Source of the DNA: Paenibacillus sp. V4I3 | GTDB lineage: Bacteria > Bacillota > Bacilli > Paenibacillales > NBRC-103111 | Length of the DNA: 64,000 bases | NCBI RefSeq assembly: GCF_030817215.1 | Contig: NZ_JAUSZA010000001.1 | Location: 7,809,501 to 7,873,500, forward strand | Direction: 5' to 3' | Part shown: one piece after another, positions 1 through 9,326 of the stretch | How the letters are laid out: every line of letters starts with the position of its first letter | Numbering within the stretch: position 1 is the first letter of the stretch | Notes under the pieces: generated by a model | Told to the model about the DNA's origin: nothing | The model's input: only the letters and a program-made list of their open reading frames with translations | Databases searched by the model: none | Position numbers and translations under genes: made by a program

Positions 1-66
1 TAACGATTTCATTCCGGTGTTATAGTAGGGATATTCATGACACTACAGGAAGGAAGGTGTGCAGGG

Positions 67-1842
67 GTGAATAACTTGATCGGCAAAAAGCCGCTGCAGA
101 TCAACCTCCAGACCAAGCTGTTTGCAACCTTTTTCATTTTGCTTGTCTTTATTCTCGGCTGTTTCCTGATTTATGTAAATGTGCTTGTCGTCAAGCCGCT
201 TAAAGAAAGGACGATTCAGGACACCCTCTTGACGGCCACCAAGGTTGCGAGTCAACTGGATAGCTACATCGCTATGCAAAACCAGCTTTCGCAGCGCGTA
301 TTGTCCAATCGGGATATTTTCTCTTTTTTGTATGAGTCCTTAAACAAAAAGTCAACCTACACGATTGATGATTTAAATCAGAAACGTGTGCTTAGCGATA
401 TCATGTTTCGTGCCGTCGGCCCAAGCCTAAATATCCATGATATGATCATTTACAGTCTTCAGGGCGATGAGCTGGCCTCCTATATCGGTTATACGGACTT
501 GCCTACGTTAGGGCCGGTGCTTAGCAACGATACGACAAGAAGGAAATTGGAAAGCAGCAGCTACATTCTCTATGCGCCCAAGGACCAGCCAATCTCCTTT
601 ATACGTTCCATCGTGGATGTGAACGGCACCGTCTTCGGCTATCTATCCATTCAGATGGACAATCGTGATTTGCAGTCTTTGGCTGACGCCGGAAACATCG
701 GAAACGTGTATATAACGGACGGCAACGGTGAAGCGGTTATTAAGTCCTCAAACATGGAATACAAGATACCTGACGGAAGCAATGACAAACTTTCGAACAC
801 TAACGGCATTTATAAAGATACGTCTGACAACTATGTCGCCTTCCAGAAATCTTCGTTTACAGGATGGACGGTATATGTGATCACACCGAGCAAATCCGTT
901 CTTGGTTCTGTCAATTCCGTTAAAAATATTGCGATAATCATCATTGTTTCACTGACGTTATTCTCGTTTTTGTACATCTATTTCACGTCCAAAAGTCTAG
1001 TGCTGCCGATCAGAAAGCTTCGCAGCCAAATTCTGCGCATCAACTACAGCAACTTGAGCATGAACATGGACAGCCGGTTGTACAACAATGAACTGCTGCT
1101 CCTGAACGAAGCGTTCCGTGAGCTTTTTGACCGGCTGCAAGAATCGATCGAAAGAGAGAAGATGGCGGTACACAAAGAGGCAATGGCTCGGAATTCGGCG
1201 CTGCAAGCGCAGATCGCTCCGCATTTTATTCATAATGTGCTTTATTTGATCAGCATAGCGGCTCAAGAAAACAAGAACCAGATCGTCAGTGAAATGTGTA
1301 AGCATTTGTCTGAAAATTTGAGATATGTCGTTTCTTCGCCGTATGAGCATGTCACTTTATTGGATGAAATCGAACATACCAAGCATTACTTATCGCTGAT
1401 TGGGCAGCAATATGAGGATGATCTCATATGGGAAATAGACATCGATCATTCATCTGAATCCATACTGCTGCCACGCCTGGTCATTCAACCATTTGTGGAG
1501 AACTGCATCGAACACGCCTTCGATCGATCCGATCCTCCGTGGAAAATCCAGATTAAAGCCAAGCTGTACAACGGGCTGTGGGCTATTGAAATCACGGATA
1601 ACGGCGGAGGGTTTGAGGAATCCAAGATCAAAGAAATTCTAAGAAATATCGACGACATGAACCCCGACTCCCAGGAGCAGGAGAGTCTTGCAGCGGGAAT
1701 TGGCAATATGGGGATTGTGAACACTGTAAACCGCCTTAAGCTTATGTACAGGAACCGGTTATTTTTTAATTTGTACAACAATTCCGGCAGCCAGGGCGCT
1801 ACCATCCAAGTTATTGCTTCGTTAACCAGAGACTTTTACTAG
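67..1842 (+). CDS. YesM-type sensor histidine kinase
   Basis: Membrane histidine kinase of the YesM / His_kinase (PF06580) group, expected to phosphorylate the regulator encoded just downstream. It has an N-terminal membrane helix (about residues 17-40), a large extracellular sensing region to about 285, a second helix, a HAMP-like linker and a cytoplasmic kinase core. The H-box reads IAPHFIHNVLYLIS, an atypical form of the usual INPHFLYNTL but with the His present. The N-box region LVIQPFVENCIEHAF and glycine boxes ITDNGGGF and GIGNMGIVN follow. I chose the GTG at 67 because an AGGAAGGAAGG ribosome site lies 8-10 nt upstream; an ATG at 37 in the same frame has none. No partner transporter is in the window; it may lie to the left. 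Confidence 0.9.
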   Translation: MNNLIGKKPLQINLQTKLFATFFILLVFILGCFLIYVNVLVVKPLKERTIQDTLLTATKVASQLDSYIAMQNQLSQRVLSNRDIFSFLYESLNKKSTYTIDDLNQKRVLSDIMFRAVGPSLNIHDMIIYSLQGDELASYIGYTDLPTLGPVLSNDTTRRKLESSSYILYAPKDQPISFIRSIVDVNGTVFGYLSIQMDNRDLQSLADAGNIGNVYITDGNGEAVIKSSNMEYKIPDGSNDKLSNTNGIYKDTSDNYVAFQKSSFTGWTVYVITPSKSVLGSVNSVKNIAIIIIVSLTLFSFLYIYFTSKSLVLPIRKLRSQILRINYSNLSMNMDSRLYNNELLLLNEAFRELFDRLQESIEREKMAVHKEAMARNSALQAQIAPHFIHNVLYLISIAAQENKNQIVSEMCKHLSENLRYVVSSPYEHVTLLDEIEHTKHYLSLIGQQYEDDLIWEIDIDHSSESILLPRLVIQPFVENCIEHAFDRSDPPWKIQIKAKLYNGLWAIEITDNGGGFEESKIKEILRNIDDMNPDSQEQESLAAGIGNMGIVNTVNRLKLMYRNRLFFNLYNNSGSQGATIQVIASLTRDFY

Positions 1843-1863
1843 ATTCATGTGGGAGGGACAACG

Positions 1864-2520
1864 ATGTTTCAAGCTCTCATTGCAGAGGACAGCAAACCGA
1901 TTCTGCGGAACCTTAAAGCACTCCTTCAAACTTCCGGTCTTCCCATTCAGGTCGCAGCCGTCGCTACGAACGGCGAGGAAGCACTGGAGATTTGTCACCA
2001 TAACGCAATCGACATTCTCATTACGGATATCAGAATGCCCAAGATGGACGGTCTTACACTAATCGATCAAGCCAAAAAAATAAACGCCAAACTGAAGGTA
2101 GTTCTTATCAGCGGGTATAACGATTTCGAATATACACGAAAAGCCATTAATTTGCAGGTATGCGACTACTTGTTAAAGCCTGTAGAACGCAGTCAGATGA
2201 TGGAGGTTATGGAACGAGTCGTCATCCAACTCATAGAGGAACACCATACAGAAAGCTCAGTATTTGACGGAATCATGGATCAGTCTGCCAGCCGTCTTAT
2301 GAAACTGGAACCAGTTTTTTTTGAGCAATCCAAGCTGTTATGGGTGGTTCGCAAGCAAATCTTTACGCCCCTTTCAGATCACTGGGATTCGGGGATTATT
2401 AAGATGAGACTGACGGAGGCTTTTGAGGGTCATCCCTTCTGGCTTTTTCCAACTCAAGATCCCCTTCAGCTTCTTATCCTGACGATGCTTCTTTCATTGA
2501 GGGCCACAATTACAATTTGA
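1864..2520 (+). CDS. Response regulator, receiver half (frameshifted YesN-like gene)
   Basis: N-terminal part of a YesN-type response regulator. The receiver domain covers about residues 1-120, with the acidic pocket (AED), phospho-acceptor Asp in LITDIRMP and the conserved Lys in YLLKP. The start is ATG 1864 behind GGGAGGG; GTG 1849 lies inside that ribosome site. The frame ends at TGA 2518-2520 after a non-homologous tail. The next frame, also open from about 2463, reads on with a normal YesN middle region (FIEGHNYNLNTLEKIHNC). A loss of one base near 2475-2490 would explain this. Together the halves give about 510 residues, the usual YesN size. As drawn the protein has no DNA-binding domain, so the regulator is either broken or the base call is wrong. 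Confidence 0.8.
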   Translation: MFQALIAEDSKPILRNLKALLQTSGLPIQVAAVATNGEEALEICHHNAIDILITDIRMPKMDGLTLIDQAKKINAKLKVVLISGYNDFEYTRKAINLQVCDYLLKPVERSQMMEVMERVVIQLIEEHHTESSVFDGIMDQSASRLMKLEPVFFEQSKLLWVVRKQIFTPLSDHWDSGIIKMRLTEAFEGHPFWLFPTQDPLQLLILTMLLSLRATITI

Positions 2521-3389
2521 ATACATTGGAAAAAATACACAATTGCTTTGTAGCACTGGGCCTCGATGTCTCTATAGCTTGCAGTTCCAGATCGGTAGTG
2601 CCCAAGAAAATCCCCGAGTCTTACAGGGAAATTTCACAGACGCTCATGGAGCAATTAAACTTCTCCAAGCCGATCCTGCTGGATGTCAGCCTTCCTCAGC
2701 ACATACAGCAATCTTCCAAAGAGGAAATAAACCGATTAAGCGACAACTATTCAGGCATGATACAGAGACTTCAGAAGGACCGCTTTCTCCTCCAGCTCTC
2801 CGAGCAGTTGAGTAAATGGCAGCAGGCTGACCTCCCCGTCGCCCAGTTGGAACGCTTTGTATCCCGGCTTGTAGGAGCATTCGAATCCTCCGCAAACCAG
2901 CATATCGAATGGAAAAACTGGGCGGTGCTTGAACAAGCCAGGAAACTGAAACTATTTGATCAAACAAGCTATACCGATTTTTGCTCTGAACTACTTGCAT
3001 TTTCTGGCGAATGCTTCGACTTTTTGCTGACCTTTAACAAAAAAAGCGGCAATGAGTTGTTTATCAAAATCGATGAGCATCTCAGAACGAACCTGTATGC
3101 GCAAGTGTCCATGAGCGATCTTTCCACGAAATTTCATGTAAGCTCTTCCTATATAAGCCGAATCGTAAAAAAATATTCACAAAACACGTTCGTACATCAC
3201 TATCTGGATTTGAAAATTCGCGAAGCAAGAAGACTTATGGAAACAAATCCCGATATGAAAATCAAAGAATTATCGGATGCTCTCTGCTTTCACGATCAGC
3301 ATTACTTTTCGAAAGTGTTCAAGGAATATGTCGGATGCAGTCCATCGGAATACAAAGCAGCGATTCCCTTCACGCCTCAAGATGTATAA
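2517..3389 (+). CDS. Response regulator, AraC-type DNA-binding half (frameshifted YesN-like gene)
   Basis: C-terminal part of the split YesN-like regulator. It has the variable middle region, then an AraC/XylS double helix-turn-helix at about residues 185-285: the first helix pair around LSTKFHVSSSYISRIVKKYS and the second ending in the signature HDQHYFSKVFKEYVGCSPSEYK. The only start at the junction is TTG 2517, which overlaps the previous stop by 3 bases and lacks a ribosome site, so independent translation would rely on coupling. The simpler reading is one gene (1864-3389) with a one-base deletion. No slippery heptamer is visible at the junction, which argues against programmed frameshifting. 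Confidence 0.75.
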   Translation: MNTLEKIHNCFVALGLDVSIACSSRSVVPKKIPESYREISQTLMEQLNFSKPILLDVSLPQHIQQSSKEEINRLSDNYSGMIQRLQKDRFLLQLSEQLSKWQQADLPVAQLERFVSRLVGAFESSANQHIEWKNWAVLEQARKLKLFDQTSYTDFCSELLAFSGECFDFLLTFNKKSGNELFIKIDEHLRTNLYAQVSMSDLSTKFHVSSSYISRIVKKYSQNTFVHHYLDLKIREARRLMETNPDMKIKELSDALCFHDQHYFSKVFKEYVGCSPSEYKAAIPFTPQDV

Positions 3390-3427
3390 AGAAGCTGGGG
3401 CAAGAATTGGACAATTGAAACAAAAAA

Positions 3428-3460
3428 ATCCGACTTGCCTTTTGAAAGGAAAAGTCGGAT
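3428..3460. terminator. Bidirectional intrinsic terminator
   Basis: Perfect 9-bp arms ATCCGACTT (3428-3436) and AAGTCGGAT (3452-3460) lie between two convergent genes. Read on the minus strand the stem is followed by a run of seven T, a good terminator for the pentapeptide gene. On the plus strand the T tract is short. Confidence 0.75.
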
Positions 3461-3469
3461 TTCTCAGTC

Positions 3470-4075
3470 TCAATCTATCTTTGCACCGTATGAACGCAAA
3501 AAACTAACAGCTTGTTCTCTGTCCATCCGTGCGCCTTTGACAACAAGCGTTTTAAAATCGATTCCATCCATATTAGCGCCACGCAAGTCCGCACCCTGCA
3601 ACTTTGCTTTTCCAAAAATTGCACTTGTCAGGTCGCAATCTCTTAGATCAGCCTTCTCCAGATTAGCATCAGAAAGATCTGCTCCATAAAAACGAACTCC
3701 TCGCATAACCTGTTTTGCTAATCTGGCTTGTCTCAAATTTGTATAGGACCAATCCCCTTGAACCAATGTAACACCATCCATTTGCGCGCCTGCAAAGTCT
3801 GAGCCTGTCATTTTACAATGGTTAAATTCTGAAACGAAGAGATTAGCTTCAGTAAAATTGCAGTTTTCAAAAGCTGATTCTGTGTGAATCGAACCATTTA
3901 ACAAAGCTCCGCGAAAATTGCATTCTACGAACCGGCATTGATTTATCGTGATTTCCTCCATCGAACTGTTAGTAAATGTACAACGTTTAAAGGTGCAGCG
4001 AATGAGTTCGCCGTATCTTAAATCCCGCCCACTAAAATCGACTGCCTCGTAGTGTTGATCCATATACTGAAACAT
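3470..4075 (-). CDS. Pentapeptide-repeat protein (Qnr/McbG-like)
   Basis: A 201-residue protein built almost entirely of A(D/N)Lxx-type pentapeptides, for example NFRGALLNGS, NCNFTEANL, GADLSDANLEKADLRDCDL and GADLRGANM. Such repeats fold as a right-handed quadrilateral beta-helix that mimics DNA. Length, lack of signal peptide, and the short C-terminal helical tail after the last coil (REQAVSFLRSYG) resemble Qnr/McbG-type topoisomerase-protection proteins, but pentapeptide proteins have many roles, so resistance function is only a possibility. The start is ATG at 4075 behind GAGGGAGG; the TTG six codons upstream is less likely. It is a single-gene unit. A consensus -35 (TTGACA, minus strand, 4156-4161) lies upstream, without a clear -10. 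Confidence 0.8.
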   Translation of the reverse strand: MFQYMDQHYEAVDFSGRDLRYGELIRCTFKRCTFTNSSMEEITINQCRFVECNFRGALLNGSIHTESAFENCNFTEANLFVSEFNHCKMTGSDFAGAQMDGVTLVQGDWSYTNLRQARLAKQVMRGVRFYGADLSDANLEKADLRDCDLTSAIFGKAKLQGADLRGANMDGIDFKTLVVKGARMDREQAVSFLRSYGAKID

Positions 4076-4297
4076 ATAGCCTCCCTCAAACAAACAACAA
4101 TTGAATAACTAACCTTATAAACCCCACTATTTATTTTTTTAATATATCATATGCGTGTCAAGTCCCTGTCTAATCTCAATCAAAAGTCAAGAATTTTATT
4201 TTTGTATTTATTTTTTTGAAACATGCCGCTTCTTTAAAAGTTGGAACGATTCCTTAATACCTCTTGGCTATTCTATAATAAGATAGGAATGACAAAA

Positions 4298-4331
4298 TGG
4301 TTGAGAGGGATAATTAGTCCCCACTCAACCA
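4298..4331. terminator. Terminator after lacZ
   Basis: Long interrupted stem: TGGTTGAG (4298-4305) pairs with CTCAACCA (4324-4331), with inner GGGA/TCCC pairing. On the minus strand it follows the lacZ stop by about 45 bases and leads into TTTTGTC. On the plus strand it is followed by CTTTTCTTTGTTTT. Confidence 0.7.
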
Positions 4332-4374
4332 CTTTTCTTTGTTTTCACCGATCAAAGCACGTCGAATGGTGCCA

Positions 4375-7300
4375 TCATAGCCGGTGAATATTGAATTCAA
4401 ACGCTAGGTCTTGATCGGCTTTGATCAAATACTCATCATGTACCGGCGCGCCCCAGCTGTCGTCACCACCAACGCCCATCTGTCTGCCCGCTACCGTGAC
4501 GACCGTATAATGAACGTTCGGCAGCTCGTAATGATGGTAGGCATTTTCCAACTCGAATGCCGTAAACGGCGAAATGTTACATTCCACCGGCTGAGCAGCT
4601 GGTGCGGTTATCCGAATACCGTGACCATCGTCGTTCGTAATGTTCACACGGCGGACGCCCGTGCGGTTCCCCGACTCTTGCGGCACAACATATCCAGACA
4701 CATTATCAGCAGCGTCATTATTGAACACCCCAAGCCTAGCTCCAAAGGCGCGATCGATATAGTTCTCCTCAGGTCCCATCGCGTACCAATCCAAATGGAA
4801 ATAATCAGCTGGAACCTTGAACGACAACGCGAATATCGGCAGTTTCGGAAGACCGGTTGCCCCCTCGTAGCGAGATTTGACGTTCAAACTGCCGTCGGCA
4901 TACACCGTATATGCAACTGTCACTAGAACGTCCGCGCTAATGCTAAGCTTGTAACGAAATGTTACTGTTACGCTTCCCGCTTGCTGCGTCAATTCGACTC
5001 CGATGCATTTGCGCGTTAAGCTCGCCGCGTACCAAGCACCCGAATCAAAGCCAAGCGAGAATCCTTTATCGTTATCCGTTGTCGCACGCCAGAATAACGG
5101 CGCTGGCGGAATGGCGATCATCTCTCGCCCGGCATAGTTCAGTGAAATCAGGCTTCCCGCCTGCTTCGAGAACATGATACTAAAATCTCGTCCATGAACC
5201 CCTATGTTTACATCGCCATCCACGACTCTGAATGATCCTTCAGGCTGTGCAGACGAAGCCAGATCATCAACCAGAAATACGTACTGCCCGAACGCAACTT
5301 CATATCCAGCTTCAGCCCATAGGGTGCTCTCCTTCAAATTGAGCGACGTATGTACGACATACTCACCTGGCTCATCAACAGACGGCAGCTCAAGCGGCAC
5401 ATACGCCTCGTTTTGCGCCGGAACGTCGATATTCCTCTTACCTCGGAATATCTCCTTGCCTTCTTTATGAAGGACAACTAGCAGATCATAGGCCTCCGTA
5501 CCTTCGAACAGGTTCTCGTTCGTCACCTTCACACCTTTACGATCCGGCACGAGTTTGATGTTCTGGTAGAGGAATTTCACTTCCTGCATCTTTGGCGATA
5601 CCTTGCGGTCCGCATAAACGATACCGTTCGTGCAGAAATTATAATCAGTGGCGCGGTCGCCGAAATCTCCGCCGAATGCGAGAAACTCTTTGCCGTAACG
5701 ATCTTTCTTGACGATCACCTGATCGATATAATCCCAGATAAATCCACCTTGATACATCGCATATTTCTGTTCGAGCTCTGTATATTTATGCATACCGCCT
5801 ACCGAATTACCCATCGCGTGCATATACTCGCAGCTTATATAAGGCTTCTGCGGGTTATCGTTCAAATAGGCCTCAATGTCTGCCGGCTTCGCATACATGC
5901 GGCTCTCCATATCGCTTGTATCGTTATACTTGCGGTTATGAAAGACCCCTTCATAATGAACAAGTCGACTAGGATCCTTCTCCCGGAAATAGTTCGACAC
6001 GTTTAGCAGGACTTCGCCCGCATAGGCTTCATTACCAACTGACCAGATCAGAATAGAAGGATGGTTCTTGTCGCGCTCGACCATCGAAATTGCACGGTCC
6101 ATCACGATATCCTGCCATTCCGGCTTATTCGCTGGAATATTCCAAGACGGCTCTACTGCGCCCATCTTCTGCCATGAACCATGCGTTTCCAAGTTCATCT
6201 CGTCAATAACGTAGACACCGTAGATGTCACACAACTCGTACCATAACGACTGATTCGGATAATGTGATGTCCGGACGGCATTTAAATTGTTGCGTTTTAG
6301 CGTGGCGATATCCCACAGCATATCTTCCTTCGTAATGGCCCGTCCTCTGCGGCTATTGAATTCATGACGGTTGACACCCTTGAAGATGATTCGTTTGCCG
6401 TTAAGGTGCATAATTTTATTTATCATTTCAAACTTACGGAAGCCGACTCTCTGCGAAATAACCTCAACAAGCTTGCCTGTATGATCATATACGCTGACAT
6501 ACAGAACGTACAAATAAGGCTTCTCTGCACTCCAAGTAGTAACTTGTCCCGCATCAATAGACAACGATATAGTTTCGAGGGTTGACACTTCGGAGCGAGC
6601 TGTCGCCACTGTATGCCCCACCGCATCCTTCAATTCAAGATAAACAGCAGCTTCTTGCCTATCTGCAAGCTTGATATCCGCACGAAGGCTGCCCTTCTCA
6701 TAAGCGGCATCAAGATCAGCATGGACAAAAAGATCGCGAACGTGAATGCTCGGAACGGTATATAAATAAACGTCGCGGAAAATGCCTGAGAAACGCCAGA
6801 AATCTTGATCTTCCAGCCAGCTGCCTGTACTTCTTTGATACACTTGGGCAGCAAGCTTATTCTCACCTTCCTGCAGGAACGGCGTCAGATCGAATTCCGC
6901 CGGAGTGAAGCTGTCTTCGCTATAGCCGACAAATTCACCGTTTAACCACAAGTAAAAGGCTGACTCCACGCCTTGAAACGAGATGTAGACGGGCCTGCCC
7001 TTCATATTATCAGGCAGTGTGAAGTACTTCACGTAACTACCGACCGGATTATCATTTTCCGGAATAGCTGGCGGACGAATATCGTGATGTCCATCCCATG
7101 GATACATCGTATTAACATACTGGGGCTTTCCGTAACCCTGCATTTGAATGTGTCCTGGCACTTCAATATTGCTCCAACTGCCGCACTCGTAATCGAGCTG
7201 ATGGAACAGCTCGGGACGATCAGCAGGCTTCACGGAATAGTTGAATTTCCAACTGCCGTTCAGGTCGTGCCGCAGCGACATCGGCGCTGTTGCTTCTGCT

Positions 7301-7407
7301 TCCTCTAATGTTTCGTAATAACGGTGATCTGAGTGCGCCGGCAGACGGTTCACAGCAAATACGCCTACATCGGTAAGCCAGCTTAGGTTTGGCTTCGTCA
7401 AATTCAT
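4375..7407 (-). CDS. lacZ: Beta-galactosidase, GH2 (LacZ type)
   Basis: Cytosolic beta-galactosidase of 1010 residues, close to the E. coli LacZ length and layout: N-terminal jelly-roll sugar-binding domain, two Ig-like domains, central TIM barrel, and a C-terminal beta-sandwich (Bgal_small_N). Catalytic residues are visible: acid/base Glu460 in WSVGNEAY and nucleophile Glu527 in SCEYMHAMGNS. QGGFIWDYIDQ is also typical. No signal peptide is seen, so the substrate must be imported, presumably by the SBP and permeases encoded just upstream. It is the last gene of that operon, 76 bases after the previous stop, with a hairpin in the gap (7437-7474). The neighbouring arabinofuranosidase suggests galactose-containing plant oligosaccharides such as arabinogalactan rather than lactose (inference). 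Confidence 0.96.
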   Translation of the reverse strand: MNLTKPNLSWLTDVGVFAVNRLPAHSDHRYYETLEEAEATAPMSLRHDLNGSWKFNYSVKPADRPELFHQLDYECGSWSNIEVPGHIQMQGYGKPQYVNTMYPWDGHHDIRPPAIPENDNPVGSYVKYFTLPDNMKGRPVYISFQGVESAFYLWLNGEFVGYSEDSFTPAEFDLTPFLQEGENKLAAQVYQRSTGSWLEDQDFWRFSGIFRDVYLYTVPSIHVRDLFVHADLDAAYEKGSLRADIKLADRQEAAVYLELKDAVGHTVATARSEVSTLETISLSIDAGQVTTWSAEKPYLYVLYVSVYDHTGKLVEVISQRVGFRKFEMINKIMHLNGKRIIFKGVNRHEFNSRRGRAITKEDMLWDIATLKRNNLNAVRTSHYPNQSLWYELCDIYGVYVIDEMNLETHGSWQKMGAVEPSWNIPANKPEWQDIVMDRAISMVERDKNHPSILIWSVGNEAYAGEVLLNVSNYFREKDPSRLVHYEGVFHNRKYNDTSDMESRMYAKPADIEAYLNDNPQKPYISCEYMHAMGNSVGGMHKYTELEQKYAMYQGGFIWDYIDQVIVKKDRYGKEFLAFGGDFGDRATDYNFCTNGIVYADRKVSPKMQEVKFLYQNIKLVPDRKGVKVTNENLFEGTEAYDLLVVLHKEGKEIFRGKRNIDVPAQNEAYVPLELPSVDEPGEYVVHTSLNLKESTLWAEAGYEVAFGQYVFLVDDLASSAQPEGSFRVVDGDVNIGVHGRDFSIMFSKQAGSLISLNYAGREMIAIPPAPLFWRATTDNDKGFSLGFDSGAWYAASLTRKCIGVELTQQAGSVTVTFRYKLSISADVLVTVAYTVYADGSLNVKSRYEGATGLPKLPIFALSFKVPADYFHLDWYAMGPEENYIDRAFGARLGVFNNDAADNVSGYVVPQESGNRTGVRRVNITNDDGHGIRITAPAAQPVECNISPFTAFELENAYHHYELPNVHYTVVTVAGRQMGVGGDDSWGAPVHDEYLIKADQDLAFEFNIHRL

Positions 7408-7436
7408 TACATTATTCCCCCGTAAAGTTATTTAAA

Positions 7437-7474
7437 AGCCAGGTGATATGCGCTGTGTGCGTAATCACCTGACT
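7437..7474 (-). terminator. Intra-operon hairpin before lacZ (possible attenuator)
   Basis: On the minus strand AGTCAGGTGAT and ATCACCTGGCT form an 11-pair stem (one G-T pair) followed by TTTTAAATAAC. It lies between the last permease stop (7484) and the lacZ start (7407). It may be a partial terminator or an mRNA end-protecting hairpin that sets different transporter and enzyme levels. Confidence 0.5.
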
Positions 7475-7483
7475 TTCTTTTTT

Positions 7484-8308
7484 CTATTTCACCGAGCCTG
7501 TCATACCCGCTACAAAATGCTTCTGCATGAGGAAGAAGACAAGTGCAGTCGGAATCGTCGAAATCACGATAGCCATCATAATAATACCATAATCAGGTGA
7601 ATAGCTTGATCCCAAATTCGATATCAGCATGGGTATTGTTTTTTTCTCCGGTGATTGCAGAACGATGAGCGGCCATAAATAGTTGTTCCAACTCGACATG
7701 AACGTAATGATGCCCGCTGCGGCGTATGTCGTCTTCATCGTAGGCATGAAAATACGGAAGAATAGGCTTAATTCGTTCAGCCCGTCAATTCGACCAGCCT
7801 CCAAGAGCTCCCTCGGAAACATCTTCGTACTTTGACGGAAGAAGAAAATCAGGAATGCTGTAGTGAATGTCGGCAGCACAACGCCGGACACCGTATCCAA
7901 CCCGATAAATGGAATAACGCGCGAGATACCACCGAACATTTGAAACAACGGTACCATGATGGCCGCGAACGGAATCATCATTGACAGTAACAGAATGTTA
8001 AATACGACGTCCTTCGCCTTACTTCTATAAATTTCAAAGCCGTACCCGGCTAGAGAGCCGATTAACATGGCCAGCACAGTCGTTGTAATCGAAATTTTTG
8101 CGGAGCTCAGCAAGGCTGGTACAAAATCTACGGAACTAAACAAGTTTGTTATATTTTCCACAAGGTGGCTTCCCGGCAGCAATCTTCCTTTGGTTACATC
8201 GGCCGACTTATTCGTGGCGCTGATAATCATCCATAGAAACGGAAATATGGAAATAAACGCAGCGACACTCAGAAATATATAAATAAAAACACGTTTCCAT
8301 TTATCCAT
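7484..8308 (-). CDS. CUT1 sugar ABC transporter permease (MalG type)
   Basis: Second inner-membrane permease of the importer upstream of lacZ, 274 residues with six predicted membrane helices. The cytoplasmic ATPase-coupling EAA loop is visible as LEAGRIDGLNELSLFFRIFMPTMK (described here as one motif, residues about 175-200). The start is ATG 8308 behind AGGTGAT; the ribosome site lies in the last codons of the preceding permease, which this gene overlaps by 8 bases, so translation is probably coupled. The TTG at 8338 is only an upstream in-frame codon. No ATPase gene lies in the operon. Confidence 0.92.
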   Translation of the reverse strand: MDKWKRVFIYIFLSVAAFISIFPFLWMIISATNKSADVTKGRLLPGSHLVENITNLFSSVDFVPALLSSAKISITTTVLAMLIGSLAGYGFEIYRSKAKDVVFNILLLSMMIPFAAIMVPLFQMFGGISRVIPFIGLDTVSGVVLPTFTTAFLIFFFRQSTKMFPRELLEAGRIDGLNELSLFFRIFMPTMKTTYAAAGIITFMSSWNNYLWPLIVLQSPEKKTIPMLISNLGSSYSPDYGIIMMAIVISTIPTALVFFLMQKHFVAGMTGSVK

Positions 8309-9197
8309 TTTTATCACCTGCTGCTTTAAACTGAACAAACGCCAATATAATGATCATAATCACGATGGAATACGACACGGTTGCCGCATATCCGAAATCC
8401 GCTGAATATTTAAAAGACAAGTTGTAAATATACTGGGAAATGGACATTGACGCGTTCCCCGGTCCGCCCTTCGTAATGTTAACAACTTCATCAAACAACT
8501 GCAGCGTACCAATTGTCGATGTAATGGAAGTAAATAAAATGATGGGCTTGAGCAGTGGCATCGTAATTCCGAAAAACTGTCTCGTTGATGAAGCTCCATC
8601 AATCTTTGCAGCCTCGTAAATCGATTGATCGATATTTTGAAGCGCGGACAAGTAGAAGATCATATTATAGCCTGTCCAGCGCCATGTGATTGCAAGAATA
8701 ACCGTCACTTTTGCCCAGAACGGATCCGTGATCCATTGAATCGGGCCTGCAATAAGATGAATCTTGATCAGAAGTTTATTAACCAAGCCCTCCGTAGCAA
8801 ACAAATATTTAAATATAACGGAATACGCTACAAGCGAGGTAACAGCCGGTAAGAAAATCGCCGTACGGAAAAAGCCTTTCAATTTTAACTTACTGTCGTT
8901 CAATAACACAGAGATAAACATAGCTAGAACAATCATCACTGGAACCTGGATAATCAAGTAAATAAACGTGTTCTTAACCGCGGTTATAAACGTTTTATCG
9001 CTAAACAGACGAGCATAGTTGTCGAAGCCGACGAAGGATAAATTCATTCCCTTACCCGATTTAAATGACAAAATAAGAGCTTGAATCATGGGATAGAAAT
9101 AGAACGCTGCAATCATGATGACCGCCAGGATAATAAACATCCAACCAGTCAAGTTAGCTCTTGTGCGAATATTTACGCCAGGCCTCGCTGCTTTCAC
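8301..9197 (-). CDS. CUT1 sugar ABC transporter permease (MalF type)
   Basis: First permease of the importer, 298 residues. It has a short basic cytoplasmic N-terminus, a first helix about residues 17-37, and five more helices. The EAA motif reads YEAAKIDGASSTRQFFGITMPLL near residues 195-217, as in the MalF/UgpA group. It starts at GTG 9197, with AAAGGGG about 11 nt upstream. About 130 bases separate it from the SBP gene, which is usual where SBP mRNA is made in excess. The substrate cannot be read from the sequence; LacZ at the operon end suggests a galactoside. Confidence 0.92.
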   Translation of the reverse strand: MKAARPGVNIRTRANLTGWMFIILAVIMIAAFYFYPMIQALILSFKSGKGMNLSFVGFDNYARLFSDKTFITAVKNTFIYLIIQVPVMIVLAMFISVLLNDSKLKLKGFFRTAIFLPAVTSLVAYSVIFKYLFATEGLVNKLLIKIHLIAGPIQWITDPFWAKVTVILAITWRWTGYNMIFYLSALQNIDQSIYEAAKIDGASSTRQFFGITMPLLKPIILFTSITSTIGTLQLFDEVVNITKGGPGNASMSISQYIYNLSFKYSADFGYAATVSYSIVIMIIILAFVQFKAAGDKNG

Positions 9198-9326
9198 GTT
9201 AGCCTAACCCCTTTCTTTACGGAAATAAAACCATGGAACTTCCTTCAACTCCTGCAACCGGAACGTTAACTTTGGAATCAGGAGAAGGCGAAGCCCCAGG
9301 TTTTATTAATTGCCGTATGATCTAAA

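Noticed and set aside
2463..2530. Programmed ribosomal frameshift in the split response regulator
   Set aside because: No slippery heptamer or downstream structure is evident; a simple base loss explains it.
4411..7308. Several plus-strand frames of 70-170 codons opposite lacZ
   Set aside because: They are antisense shadows of a well-supported GH2 gene, have no ribosome sites and show no recognisable protein motifs.
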